Source of the DNA: CAZDIO01 sp964505555
GTDB taxonomy: Bacteria; Bdellovibrionota_C; UBA2361; SZUA-149; CAZDIO01
Direction: 5' to 3'
DNA: 17,725 nt
Assembly (NCBI GenBank): GCA_964505555.1
Contig: CAZDIO010000156.1
Coordinates: 1-17,725 of the forward strand
Shown in pieces: positions 1 through 6,263 of the stretch. How positions within the stretch are numbered: the stretch's first letter is position 1; each line of letters begins with the position of its first letter. The notes under the pieces were generated by a model. That model did no database searches, was not told the origin of the DNA, and saw nothing but the letters and a program-made list of their open reading frames with translations. The translations under genes were made by a program, and so were the position numbers.

Positions 1-91
1 GCGAGACCCCAATAAATCGCTATTTTTTCCTGGGTTTGTTTTGTGCTGCGTGGCGCCCCCCACGACAGGTGTTTTCATTTTGTTAGAAAGG

Positions 92-601
92 CTAAAAAAA
101 TCTCTTTGTCATCGTTATAATATTTCCCTGCTCATTAAAATGAGTCTCATCAAAAGCAGCCGTAATCAGCGTTAATCCACGCCCGTGAAGCTCTTCGAGA
201 GAGGTTTCTGTTGGTAACGATTTTAGTTCACCTCTCCAATCAAAGCCCCTTCCCTCATCTTCCACCACAAAACTGCACTGCGATTTAGTAAGCTCCATAG
301 TAATATGAACTTTCCGCTCTTCCTTCGTAGTTGCTTGTTGTCTCGTTTTTACCAATGCTTCAAAGGTGTCATTCTTTAATGCGGCGCTCTTTTCTGCTTT
401 CGAAATCTCTAAATTCCCATGCTCTATTGCATTCGCAAGAGCTTCCTGGAGAGCGAGCTTGATTGGTAAAACTTGGGGTGTGGGAAGAATTATCAGGAGA
501 GGTGCACAGAGCATATTGACGCAAGGAATGATTCCTTCCTTACTATTGGAAAGCTCGATCTCTAAGTGAATTTTATGAAACGGTGTCGATGGACTCGGCA
601 T
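92..601 (-). CDS. RsbW/SpoIIAB-like anti-sigma factor ATPase (HATPase_c_2)
   Basis: This 169-aa protein has a GHKL/Bergerat ATP-binding fold of the anti-sigma serine-kinase type. In that family such proteins bind a sigma factor or phosphorylate an anti-anti-sigma (STAS) partner in the cytoplasm. The N box is LALQEALANAIEHGN (about residues 49-63, with the Mg-binding Asn at 57). The G1 box is VVEDEGRGF (112-120) and the G2 box is HGRGLTLI (139-146). A charged insert of about 33 residues (64-96) separates the N box from the strand before G1. The ATG is preceded by a modest GGAAG ribosome site. It lies about 70 bp downstream of tRNA-Pro on the same strand, with no clear terminator between. No STAS partner gene is adjacent. 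The two sigma-like genes further right are possible but unproven targets. The family call is firm; the exact role is unknown. Confidence 0.85.
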   Translation of the reverse strand: MPSPSTPFHKIHLEIELSNSKEGIIPCVNMLCAPLLIILPTPQVLPIKLALQEALANAIEHGNLEISKAEKSAALKNDTFEALVKTRQQATTKEERKVHITMELTKSQCSFVVEDEGRGFDWRGELKSLPTETSLEELHGRGLTLITAAFDETHFNEQGNIITMTKRFF

Positions 602-672
602 ACACTTCCAACATTATTTTAATTTATGATGATGAGAGGTGTTTTAGAAGCTTCTCAGCGTAAATAAAATAT

Positions 673-749
673 TGGTCGGGGTGAGAGGATTCGAACCTCC
701 GGCCCTCGGTTCCCAAAACCGATGCGCTACCAGACTGCGCTACACCCCG
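673..749 (-). tRNA. tRNA-Pro (anticodon UGG), CCA encoded
   Basis: On the minus strand this is a complete 77-nt cloverleaf. The acceptor stem CGGGGTG pairs perfectly with CACCCCG. A D-arm GCGC..GCGC pairing is present. The anticodon stem TCGGT/ACCGA encloses the loop TTTGGGA, giving anticodon TGG (proline) with G at position 37, as usual for tRNA-Pro. The T-arm is GGAGG-TTCGAAT-CCTCT. The discriminator A is followed by a genome-encoded CCA (673-675). It sits between rdgB and the anti-sigma ATPase gene, all on the same strand. Confidence 0.97.
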
Positions 750-822
750 TTATCAAAATACGGTTATCAAAACACGTCCAACGATGATTCATAACACCAT
801 TACAAAAACAAAGTCTAGTAAT

Positions 823-1455
823 TCAGCTAACTTTAGAAAAGAGCTCCTGAAACAATTTTTTAGCCGCCTGAGCCCGAAATCCATGCTCGCTGACAAAAGA
901 AAAATCCAACTCTGCAAAGCTTTTCTTAAATTCTTCAACATAGACAATAGGGTCATACCCAAACCCACCAGCTCCCTGAGGGCGCTCTAAAATCTCCACC
1001 TCTTGGTGATAATCACTACAGAGAACTAAGGTATTGGAGTAATAGAGACATAAACTACAAACATAGGCTGCCTTTCTCTCACTTCCCACTTTTCCTTGAA
1101 GCCCTCGTAACACCCGCTCGATCCGGAGAGCGTCTGTTTCTGCATATCGTGCAGAATGAAGTCCTGGTTCATTATTGAGCGCACGTATTTCTAACCCAGA
1201 ATCGTCGCCTAAACTGACACACCCTGACCAGAGAGAAAATGCCGCTGCTTTTAAGAGGGCATTTTCTTGATAGCTCTCTCCATTTTCTTCAACCGCGGGT
1301 GGTTCCGGGAGGCGGTATCGAGTCCGACACTCTTCTGGAGTAAGCAAAGAAAGTCCAAAACGCTTGCCAACACTTTTTAACTCTCGTGTTTTATTGAAAT
1401 TGTTTGAGGCAATAACAATCTCTGTTGGTCGATAGAGTGCTTCTACATTATCCAT
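823..1455 (-). CDS. rdgB: RdgB/HAM1 (d)ITP/XTP pyrophosphatase
   Basis: The 210-aa product is the house-cleaning nucleotide pyrophosphatase that hydrolyses dITP, ITP and XTP to monophosphate plus PPi, keeping deaminated purines out of nucleic acids. Family signatures are all present: SNNFNKTREL near the N-terminus (phosphate-binding S-x-N-x-x-K), EENGESYQENALLKA, GDDSGLEI with the conserved acidic residues, GLHSARY, and GGFGYDPIV. The usual C-terminal SHR motif reads SEHGFRAQA, as if two residues separate the His and Arg; this is slightly atypical. The start codon overlaps the end of rph by 8 bp, so translation is probably coupled. Length is normal for the family. The rph-rdgB pairing is common in bacteria. 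Confidence 0.95.
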   Translation of the reverse strand: MDNVEALYRPTEIVIASNNFNKTRELKSVGKRFGLSLLTPEECRTRYRLPEPPAVEENGESYQENALLKAAAFSLWSGCVSLGDDSGLEIRALNNEPGLHSARYAETDALRIERVLRGLQGKVGSERKAAYVCSLCLYYSNTLVLCSDYHQEVEILERPQGAGGFGYDPIVYVEEFKKSFAELDFSFVSEHGFRAQAAKKLFQELFSKVS

Positions 1456-2185
1456 GAACTGCTTGTTTGGATAACTTGATTATATTTTCAGCCCCCATCC
1501 TTCCAAGTTCAATGAGTGGCAGAATGTCTTTAAACTGGAGCGTTTTCTTTTCTGCGGTTCCTTGAATTTCAACAAGGGAACCATCTTCAAGAAATACAAG
1601 ATTTAAATCAAATTCAGCACTACTATCTTCTTCATAACAAAGATCGAGAATTGTCCTTCCCTCTACAACTCCCACAGAAACGGCAGCAAGAGGGACCACC
1701 GCTGGAACAGTCGGTATGATCTTCTTCCTGCACGCTTCTTGTAATGCTAAGATAAGAGCAACCCATGCACCCGAGATTCCAGCACACCGAGTTCCTCCAT
1801 CGGCACAGAGCACATCACAATCAAGACGAATGGTAACTTCACCAAGGGAGCGGAGCGACACTGCTTGTCTGAGCGCACGACCAATAAGGCGCTGAATCTC
1901 CATCGTCCTTCCCCCTTGTTTGCCACTTGCAGCTTCTCGCTTTGTGCGGGTATGCGTCGCCCGTGGTAACATTCCATATTCAGCAGTAATCCATCCTTCC
2001 CCTTTTCCTTTGAGCCAATCGGGAACGTTCTCTTCGATTGTCGCAGTACACAGAAGCTTGGTGTTACCAAAATTCACCTCACACGACCCTTCGGCATAAG
2101 GATTAACTCCCGAAATGAATTTTATCTCACGAAGTTCGTTATAGAAACGACCATCCCGTCGACGAAAAGATTCTTGATTTGTCAT
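1448..2185 (-). CDS. rph: Ribonuclease PH
   Basis: The 245-aa RNase PH is a phosphorolytic 3'-5' exoribonuclease that trims tRNA 3' ends (phosphate-dependent, releasing nucleoside diphosphates). Evidence is the N-terminal RRDGR, the FGNTKLLCTATIEE strand, WITAEYGMLPRATHTR, the phosphate-binding GKQGGRTMEIQRLIGRALR, and the LDCDVLCADGGTRCAGISG core. The C-terminal block is LVEIQGTAE. Length matches the family (about 240 aa). It is the first gene of an rph-rdgB unit, followed on the same strand by tRNA-Pro, which is a fitting neighbour for a tRNA-maturation enzyme. A candidate promoter for the divergent gene overlaps its start codon region. Confidence 0.97.
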   Translation of the reverse strand: MTNQESFRRRDGRFYNELREIKFISGVNPYAEGSCEVNFGNTKLLCTATIEENVPDWLKGKGEGWITAEYGMLPRATHTRTKREAASGKQGGRTMEIQRLIGRALRQAVSLRSLGEVTIRLDCDVLCADGGTRCAGISGAWVALILALQEACRKKIIPTVPAVVPLAAVSVGVVEGRTILDLCYEEDSSAEFDLNLVFLEDGSLVEIQGTAEKKTLQFKDILPLIELGRMGAENIIKLSKQAVHG

Positions 2186-2207
2186 AGCGCTTTACAGAGG
2201 CCATAAT
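2179..2207 (+). promoter_or_regulatory. Candidate sigma-70 promoter for the DUF4124 gene
   Basis: TTGTCA (2179-2184, 5/6 to the -35 consensus) and CATAAT (2202-2207, 5/6 to the -10 consensus) are separated by exactly 17 bp. It points toward the DUF4124 gene and overlaps the rph start codon on the other strand. Transcription would begin near 2214. Sequence match only. Confidence 0.45.
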
Positions 2208-2227
2208 AACAGCGGTACCATAATAAC
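2201..2227. repeat. Direct repeat of CCATAATAAC, 17-bp period
   Basis: The decamer CCATAATAAC occurs at 2201-2210 and again at 2218-2227 in the short space between the divergent rph and DUF4124 genes. The first copy includes the candidate -10 element. It could be a paired operator or simply a duplicated AT-rich promoter box. Confidence 0.4.
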
Positions 2228-2327
2228 TTTTTATTCTTTGTCCCGTCTGTGTTATGTTCTCTCTCTGTCTTCTTACGTTCAAATGATTCTTTTGTATCTC
2301 GGGTTTTCATTTATCACTGGGAGAAGT

Positions 2328-2948
2328 ATGAGTCGAGCATTAAGAGATTTTTCTTATAACGATTATTTAAAAGGGATCTGTTTATTTTTTTTCGTGCTGT
2401 TTCTTACCTCAGAGCTTTTGGCAGAAACAGTGTTTGAGTGGACAGATTCTGCTGGTGTTGTTCACTACGGAAACAAAGTACCGAAGGGAGTTCAAAATGC
2501 AACAGCTCTTCCTCCAGGGAAGATCTCTCGCTATTCGTCAAGCAAACTCATCAGTGGTTTTCAGAAACAACCACCAAAAAGCTCCTCAGAAGAAACCCCA
2601 AAGACCAATAGCAGCAGAGGAATCAACGCCTACCTTGAGCATGAAGAGGTCGTGGTTGAAAGAAATGCACAAAACAAAATCACTTCCTGCTCTGTCACGG
2701 TAAAAAACTCCGGAAAAAAGCTTGCAGAGAAAGTTCTTGTCACCTTTCAGTTTAAAGACGGAACACTAATTCCCACAAGTGGTGCAGATCAGATTTCAGC
2801 TGGAAAAGAAGAGCTCTACGTAGTCTCTTCTCCACACCTACCAATTACACTCGATGAAGAGATCCTCTCTCAGCTAAGAAAGCAACCAAATGCAGATATT
2901 GAAGGTGAGAAAGCTTGGAAGCCTACGGTTGTTATTGAATTTAAGTAG
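2328..2948 (+). CDS. Secreted DUF4124-domain protein
   Basis: I chose the ATG at 2328 because GGGAGA lies just upstream and it places a signal peptide correctly. That peptide has a basic/polar start, the hydrophobic core GICLFFFVLFL, and likely cleavage after SELLA (about residue 32). A longer reading from the TTG at 2238 would bury the signal sequence. The mature protein opens with VFEWTDSAGVVHYGNKVP, the hallmark of DUF4124 (a small beta domain found in proteobacterial envelope proteins). A Ser/Pro/Lys-rich linker follows (about 70-98), then a beta-rich C-terminal domain of about 100 residues (SCSVTVKNSGKKLAEKVLV) resembling carbohydrate- or protein-binding beta-sandwich folds. Function is unknown. 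The predicted location is the periplasm or envelope. It is monocistronic and divergent from rph. Confidence 0.8.
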   Translation: MSRALRDFSYNDYLKGICLFFFVLFLTSELLAETVFEWTDSAGVVHYGNKVPKGVQNATALPPGKISRYSSSKLISGFQKQPPKSSSEETPKTNSSRGINAYLEHEEVVVERNAQNKITSCSVTVKNSGKKLAEKVLVTFQFKDGTLIPTSGADQISAGKEELYVVSSPHLPITLDEEILSQLRKQPNADIEGEKAWKPTVVIEFK

Positions 2949-3130
2949 CAGACACCTGCTTAATAAATTACGAAAAATAAATAAAAGAGAGAGCACCCCC
3001 TTTTATCCCCAGTCACTAAAGACCATTGAGAGCACAAAAACACTAATACAGACAAAAGAAGCCACTTCCCCTAAGTTCATATTAATTCCCCATCCTGTGT
3101 CATCACTTCCACTACGCTTCTATCCTCTTC

Positions 3131-3171
3131 TCTCCGCCTTTTATCCGCCTTTCTATCCGCCTTTCTATCCG
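3131..3171. repeat. Short tandem repeat, unit ATCCGCCTTTCT
   Basis: Two exact 12-bp copies (3143-3154 and 3155-3166) are preceded by a near copy (TCTCCGCCTTTT, 3131-3142) and followed by a partial copy (ATCCG). That makes about 3.4 units in a non-coding pyrimidine-rich tract. It could vary in copy number by slippage. Confidence 0.75.
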
Positions 3172-3381
3172 GTCTACCCTGATACTCTATCGGGTTGGCC
3201 TCTTATTAAAATAGAAAGCTAACTTTGGCGCTCAGTAAAAAAGCTAATAAGAACTTTATACGACCTAAACATTATGAACTAACGGGAATTTTCGCAAGGG
3301 GGATTCAATAAGGAATCTTTACTTAAACACGAGGCAATATAAGCGTCTATTTTTACTTACAAATCAGAGGGGGGGGATCTG

Positions 3382-3403
3382 AAAAAGGAGGACCCTTCCT
3401 CCT
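3382..3403 (-). terminator. Rho-independent terminator of the first sigma-like gene
   Basis: Read on the minus strand: AGGAGGA, loop AGGG, TCCTCCT, then TTTT. This is a perfect 7-bp stem with a 4-nt loop and a U-tract, 16 bp past the stop codon of the gene ending at 3420. Confidence 0.8.
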
Positions 3404-3419
3404 CCTTCCAACAATAAAG

Positions 3420-4196
3420 TTATGCTGATTTTCTAAGCTGAACTCGGAGAGGAGACTCCTTCTGAGTGCGACGACGACTTCTTCGCTTCTTGATCACTCT
3501 TTTTCCAGGAGTCGCTATTCTCACTCTATTATCGGAGAGCACGTCAGAGAACTCTTCCATTGTTGAACTCAACCGCTCGAGTGCTCGTTTTTTTACACGA
3601 GAGATATGGCACCGGCTATAACCAAGTGTTCGAGCGATATCAACCAAAGATTCTTCATCAGCAAATGAGCGATTAATAACTTCCTGCTCAAGGTTATCTA
3701 ATTGTGAGCAAGCATTTCGACAGAGGTCTCTTCGCTCTTTTTGGAGAAGCATTCCCTCTGGGCAATCAACCTCTTGAAGACCAAACGATGCACAATCAGG
3801 AATAAAGGAAGGGAATGCATCATCAGGGATCTTGCTCCACTCGTTTGGATCAACACCTGAAGCCTTTGCGTATTGATGAAACATATTATTTGCGTTTGCA
3901 GCACTCGCAACAGCTCGCACTAAGTATCCCCGTAAATGGTAGAAGAGAAAGGTCATAAAGCAAGCTCCTTTGTCAGGACGATATCGCTTTGCTGCCTCAC
4001 ACAGAGTGAGATCAACGATACTATCTACCTCCTCCAAGGAAAGGCGTGCTCTCCACTTACGAAGAACGCTTCGAGCAAGTTTTCGGCCATTTTCTCGGTG
4101 ATCGAGAATTAATTTTTCGATCTCCCGAGCGCCTAACTCTGAGCGTTTTTCTATAGATATTCGTTTCTCTTTTCTTTTTACCGCGACCTGAGCCAT
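3420..4196 (-). CDS. Sigma-70 family RNA polymerase sigma factor-like protein (1)
   Basis: The 258-aa product has two sigma-like helical blocks. A region-2-like block (about 24-97) includes LARSVLRKW, an acidic helix and KGACFMTFLFYHLRGYLVRAV, equivalent to the core-binding/-10 recognition region. A region-4-like helix-turn-helix (about 156-209) includes LDNLEQEVINRSF and LVDIARTLGYSRCHISRVKKRALERL. The 57 residues between them are not a recognisable region 3. The last 30 residues are very basic (KKRRSRRRTQ), possibly giving non-specific DNA contact. It is divergent from a second sigma-like gene, with 241 bp between them, and ends in a strong terminator, so it is a single-gene unit. The closest purine-rich ribosome-site candidate (GGGAG) is about 12 nt from the ATG, rather far. 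Control of the nearby T3SS is plausible but inferred. Confidence 0.75.
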   Translation of the reverse strand: MAQVAVKRKEKRISIEKRSELGAREIEKLILDHRENGRKLARSVLRKWRARLSLEEVDSIVDLTLCEAAKRYRPDKGACFMTFLFYHLRGYLVRAVASAANANNMFHQYAKASGVDPNEWSKIPDDAFPSFIPDCASFGLQEVDCPEGMLLQKERRDLCRNACSQLDNLEQEVINRSFADEESLVDIARTLGYSRCHISRVKKRALERLSSTMEEFSDVLSDNRVRIATPGKRVIKKRRSRRRTQKESPLRVQLRKSA

Positions 4197-4425
4197 AAAG
4201 TTGGTCTACTCCCTGTTTCTGACTGTTAAATCTCCATAAGCACCAACTACCTCCCCTAATCAGAGAAACTAGTACCGACACTTCTTTAAAACTCTAACTC
4301 ATGAGAATAACTATGCTTTTGTGGCTAATTGAGGCGAAATCTGTCACTATTAGTAAGAGAACCTAATTAGCGAGTCGGAGACTAGGAAGTTCGGTTTAAA
4401 ATAAGAAAATTAACCCCCTTACCGA

Positions 4426-4440
4426 CATCTTAAAAAGATG
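4426..4440 (+). promoter_or_regulatory. Small hairpin covering the start codon of the second sigma-like gene
   Basis: CATCTT-AAA-AAGATG is a perfect 6-bp inverted repeat whose right arm contains the ATG at 4438-4440. No Shine-Dalgarno sequence is visible upstream, and an in-frame stop at 4411 rules out an upstream start. It is AT-rich, so its stability would be modest. Separately, the divergent spacer holds an imperfect inverted pair, GCTAATTGAGG (4324-4334) with CCTAATTAGC (4362-4371), a possible operator. Confidence 0.3.
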
Positions 4441-5286
4441 AACCAAGGCTCCCCCCAAAAGAAGAGTTTGCAAGCTGGAAGCGCTGAGCTCGTTGAACAG
4501 CTCGTAACAGAACACGCCGGTTGGGCCTCTGCGATTGCCCGTTCCGTAGCAAGAGCTTGGAATCTTGACTGGCAATTAGATGGACTTGATGGTGGGGCCT
4601 ATGAGGCGCTTGTTTTTTGTGCAAGGCGCTTTGACCCCGCGCTTGGAGTTCCTTTTCGAGCCTACGCACGACGAAGAATCCATGAAGCCTCAACGGAAGA
4701 AGCAAGAAATTCTAAAAGTTGGAAGAAAAGTGTTGGGGCCAATACGGAAGAGGATCAAGCTTCTCGTGAAATTTCTGCGAGCTTATTTCAGATCTATCCT
4801 GAATTGAGAGAAGGCCTCCTTCCCATTTCGGAAGCGACAGCGGAAAACGAAGACTCAATGCGATCTTCGATCCGACAACTTCTTGCCAGCGCGAGCGTTC
4901 TTGCCACGCTGCGCGAGATGAACAATGACGCTGAAAACGTTGTTGATTATCGAAAGATGTTAGAGTGTGTGGCTCTTCTTGAACCTGTTCATCAGGCAAT
5001 TCTTTGGGAGATGTATTGGCAAGGAAAGTCCATGCGCAACCTTGCTGAAGAGTGGAAGATCGATGAGCTAAATATCGTTCGTGAACACAAAGCGATTTTA
5101 GAGTATATTTGCGACAGAATCTCAAAAAAGATAAAAAGTGGGGAGCAACGGCTAAAGGTTCGTCCCGGCTTACGAATGATCGCTCAACTTTTAAAACGAA
5201 ACAAATCCACCCCACCATTTTCTCGTTTTCAAACTATTCTTAAATCAGCACTCGTTCTTTTTCTAGTATGTCGGTTTGGTTTGTGA
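4438..5286 (+). CDS. Sigma-70 family sigma factor-like protein (2), hydrophobic C-tail
   Basis: The 282-aa product aligns by eye with the divergent neighbour in region 2 (about 16-86). Here VEQLVTEH..IARSVARAW..FCARRFDPALGVPFRAYARRRIHEA matches IEKLILDH..LARSVLRKW..EAAKRYRPDKGACFMTF in the other protein. A linker of about 90 residues follows, then a region-4-like helix-turn-helix (about 175-228; LLEPVHQAILWEMYWQGKSMRNLAEEW). The C-terminus ends in a basic stretch and then ILKSALVLFLVC near residues 267-278, a short hydrophobic tail unusual for a sigma factor. The HTH recognition helix is less canonical than in the neighbour. The ATG lies in a small hairpin and lacks a ribosome site; a TTG at codon 10 (preceded by AAGAAGAG) is an alternative. 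The likely role is a specialised sigma factor or transcription regulator. Confidence 0.65.
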   Translation: MNQGSPQKKSLQAGSAELVEQLVTEHAGWASAIARSVARAWNLDWQLDGLDGGAYEALVFCARRFDPALGVPFRAYARRRIHEASTEEARNSKSWKKSVGANTEEDQASREISASLFQIYPELREGLLPISEATAENEDSMRSSIRQLLASASVLATLREMNNDAENVVDYRKMLECVALLEPVHQAILWEMYWQGKSMRNLAEEWKIDELNIVREHKAILEYICDRISKKIKSGEQRLKVRPGLRMIAQLLKRNKSTPPFSRFQTILKSALVLFLVCRFGL

Positions 5287-5327
5287 AATGGTACAATATG
5301 AGTAAGGCAATTTTTGCGAGATAGCCC

Positions 5328-5651
5328 ATGGTAAGAAAAGTCGGTGGCCCACCAATACAACGCACAGGCTCAGTTGAGAAATCAACTCCGGTACAATCAT
5401 CAAAGGTTGGTGGTGTATCTGATGTAAAAGGAGCAAAAGCGCAGTCTGAAGTAAAACGAGTTCGACGTCCAACACGACCGATGACCGCCGCGGAGCGGGA
5501 TCATCTTTTCAAAATCATCCACGAAGAAGCAGACAAACTATTTGGTGCAAACGGTCTCCCCGAATCCCAACGCCACACCCTCGAAAACGCGGTGAAAGTC
5601 ACCGTTGATGCGAGCATCATCGAAGAGGAAGAAGACAAGAAAAAAGAATAG
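5328..5651 (+). CDS. Hypothetical 107-aa protein, disordered N-half, charged C-end
   Basis: I do not recognise a family. The first 45 residues are Ser/Gly/Pro/Lys/Val-rich and look disordered. Residues about 52-97 (MTAAERDHLFKIIHEEAD onward) are predicted to be helical. The end is highly acidic then basic (EEEEDKKKE). It starts 41 bp after the second sigma-like gene on the same strand, so it may be co-transcribed. A disordered N-terminus with C-terminal helices is the layout of small regulators such as anti-sigma FlgM and of small secreted T3SS proteins. I see no diagnostic residue for either. A 7-bp stem (AGCTCTA 5654-5660 with TAGAGCT 5673-5679) follows the stop but lacks a U-tract. Confidence 0.6.
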   Translation: MVRKVGGPPIQRTGSVEKSTPVQSSKVGGVSDVKGAKAQSEVKRVRRPTRPMTAAERDHLFKIIHEEADKLFGANGLPESQRHTLENAVKVTVDASIIEEEEDKKKE

Positions 5652-5704
5652 CAAGCTCTATCGATTAACCTCTAGAGCTGTCACTGAAAGCTTCTCGTTT
5701 GGAT

Positions 5705-5793
5705 TTGAACACAGAGTTTCACAGGGTTACACAGAGTTTAATTAAAAGCCTTTTCTCTTAACTCTGTGTAACCCTGTGAAACTCTGTGTTCAA
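5705..5793. repeat. 34-bp perfect inverted repeat built of three decamers per arm
   Basis: The left arm (5705-5738) and right arm (5760-5793) are exact reverse complements over 34 bp, with a 21-bp spacer. Each arm contains three adjacent 10-bp units: ACACAGAGTT, TCACAGGGTT, ACACAGAGTT. It lies in the convergent gap between the 107-aa gene and the T3SS operon. There is no U-tract directly after the stem, so it is not a standard terminator, although the RNA would form a very stable hairpin from either strand. It resembles dispersed CACAGAG-type palindromes of environmental bacterial genomes, an inference from general recollection. Confidence 0.95.
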
Positions 5794-5810
5794 TTAAGAT
5801 CAGTTCGATT

Positions 5811-5853
5811 AAAAACTAATAACGACTTCAGGCAAAAAACTCTCGCCGTTATT
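5811..5853 (-). terminator. Possible terminator of the T3SS operon
   Basis: On the minus strand, AATAACGGC (5853-5845) pairs with GTCGTTATT (5826-5818), giving 8 of 9 pairs. An 18-nt loop separates the arms, and AGTTTTT follows. It starts 9 bp past the stop of the last gene. The loop is large and the stem AT-rich, so strength is uncertain. Confidence 0.4.
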
Positions 5854-5861
5854 CCTTCCTA

Positions 5862-6254
5862 TTATCCATCACATCGCAAAGCTAACATCTCCCACAAAGC
5901 TCGCAGTTCAGAAGAGATCTCTCTGTTTGTTTCTAATTCTGGTGCGAGCTGTAGAAGAAGTTGCTTTGCACGATCGATCTCACCGAGGCCAATAAAACTA
6001 CAGGCAAGCCCGAGTTTTGCTTGTATCGGATAGTGGTTATTTTGAACGGCAGTTTTAAAATTGATAATCGCCTCCGGGTAAGCTCGATGTTCAAGCTTCA
6101 AAAGTCCCAGGCCTAACCTTGCGGGGGTGTTATTGCCATCAACCGCAAGAAGTCCCTGAAAGATGCGCTCTGCAGGAACAAAATACCCCATCTCATAATA
6201 CATTCTTCCTAACTCGTAGATCGAAAGAAGTTCCTCGTCGTGATAATCACTCAT
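5862..6254 (-). CDS. TPR protein, probable type III secretion chaperone
   Basis: The 130-aa protein consists almost wholly of tetratricopeptide-like helical pairs. The three units are at about 9-42 (YELGRMYYEMGYFVPAERIF), 43-76 (ARLGLGLLKLEHRAYPEAI) and 77-108 (AKLGLACSFIGLGEIDRAKQ). Small TPR proteins at the end of injectisome operons are typically class II chaperones of translocators (SycD/LcrH, usually about 160 aa) or needle-subunit chaperones of the SctG/HrpB1 kind (about 115-150 aa). Its length favours the latter. It is the last gene of the operon, 9 bp after the preceding gene. The family fold is clear; the specific cargo is inferred only. Confidence 0.7.
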   Translation of the reverse strand: MSDYHDEELLSIYELGRMYYEMGYFVPAERIFQGLLAVDGNNTPARLGLGLLKLEHRAYPEAIINFKTAVQNNHYPIQAKLGLACSFIGLGEIDRAKQLLLQLAPELETNREISSELRALWEMLALRCDG

Positions 6255-6263
6255 AACACCTAC

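Larger units (their letters stand above)
2949..3419. other. 471-bp intergenic stretch without a convincing gene
   Basis: The stretch lies between the convergent DUF4124 gene and the first sigma-like gene. It contains a pyrimidine-rich region with a 12-bp tandem repeat (3131-3171), a run of eight G (3369-3376) and a Rho-independent terminator for the minus-strand gene (3382-3403). A plus-strand open frame through 2890-3222 has a low-complexity FYPP-repeat translation, no ribosome site and overlap with the DUF4124 gene; I do not regard it as a gene. Confidence 0.6.

Noticed and set aside
49..64. CGTGG/CCACG stem downstream of the anti-sigma gene as terminator
   Set aside because: Only 5 bp and not followed by a U-tract on the relevant strand.
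3131..3171. Possible CRISPR array
   Set aside because: The units are 12 bp, directly adjacent with no spacers, and there is no cas gene.
2890..3222. Plus-strand open frame with FYPPFYPP repeats
   Set aside because: It overlaps the DUF4124 gene in another frame, lacks a ribosome site, and its low-complexity part comes from the 12-bp DNA repeat.
3369..3376. Run of eight G as a phase-variation tract
   Set aside because: It lies outside any gene and beyond the terminator, with no promoter element placed to be switched.
5654..5679. AGCTCTA/TAGAGCT stem after the 107-aa gene as terminator
   Set aside because: It has a perfect 7-bp stem but a 12-nt loop and no U-tract, so there is no support for intrinsic termination.
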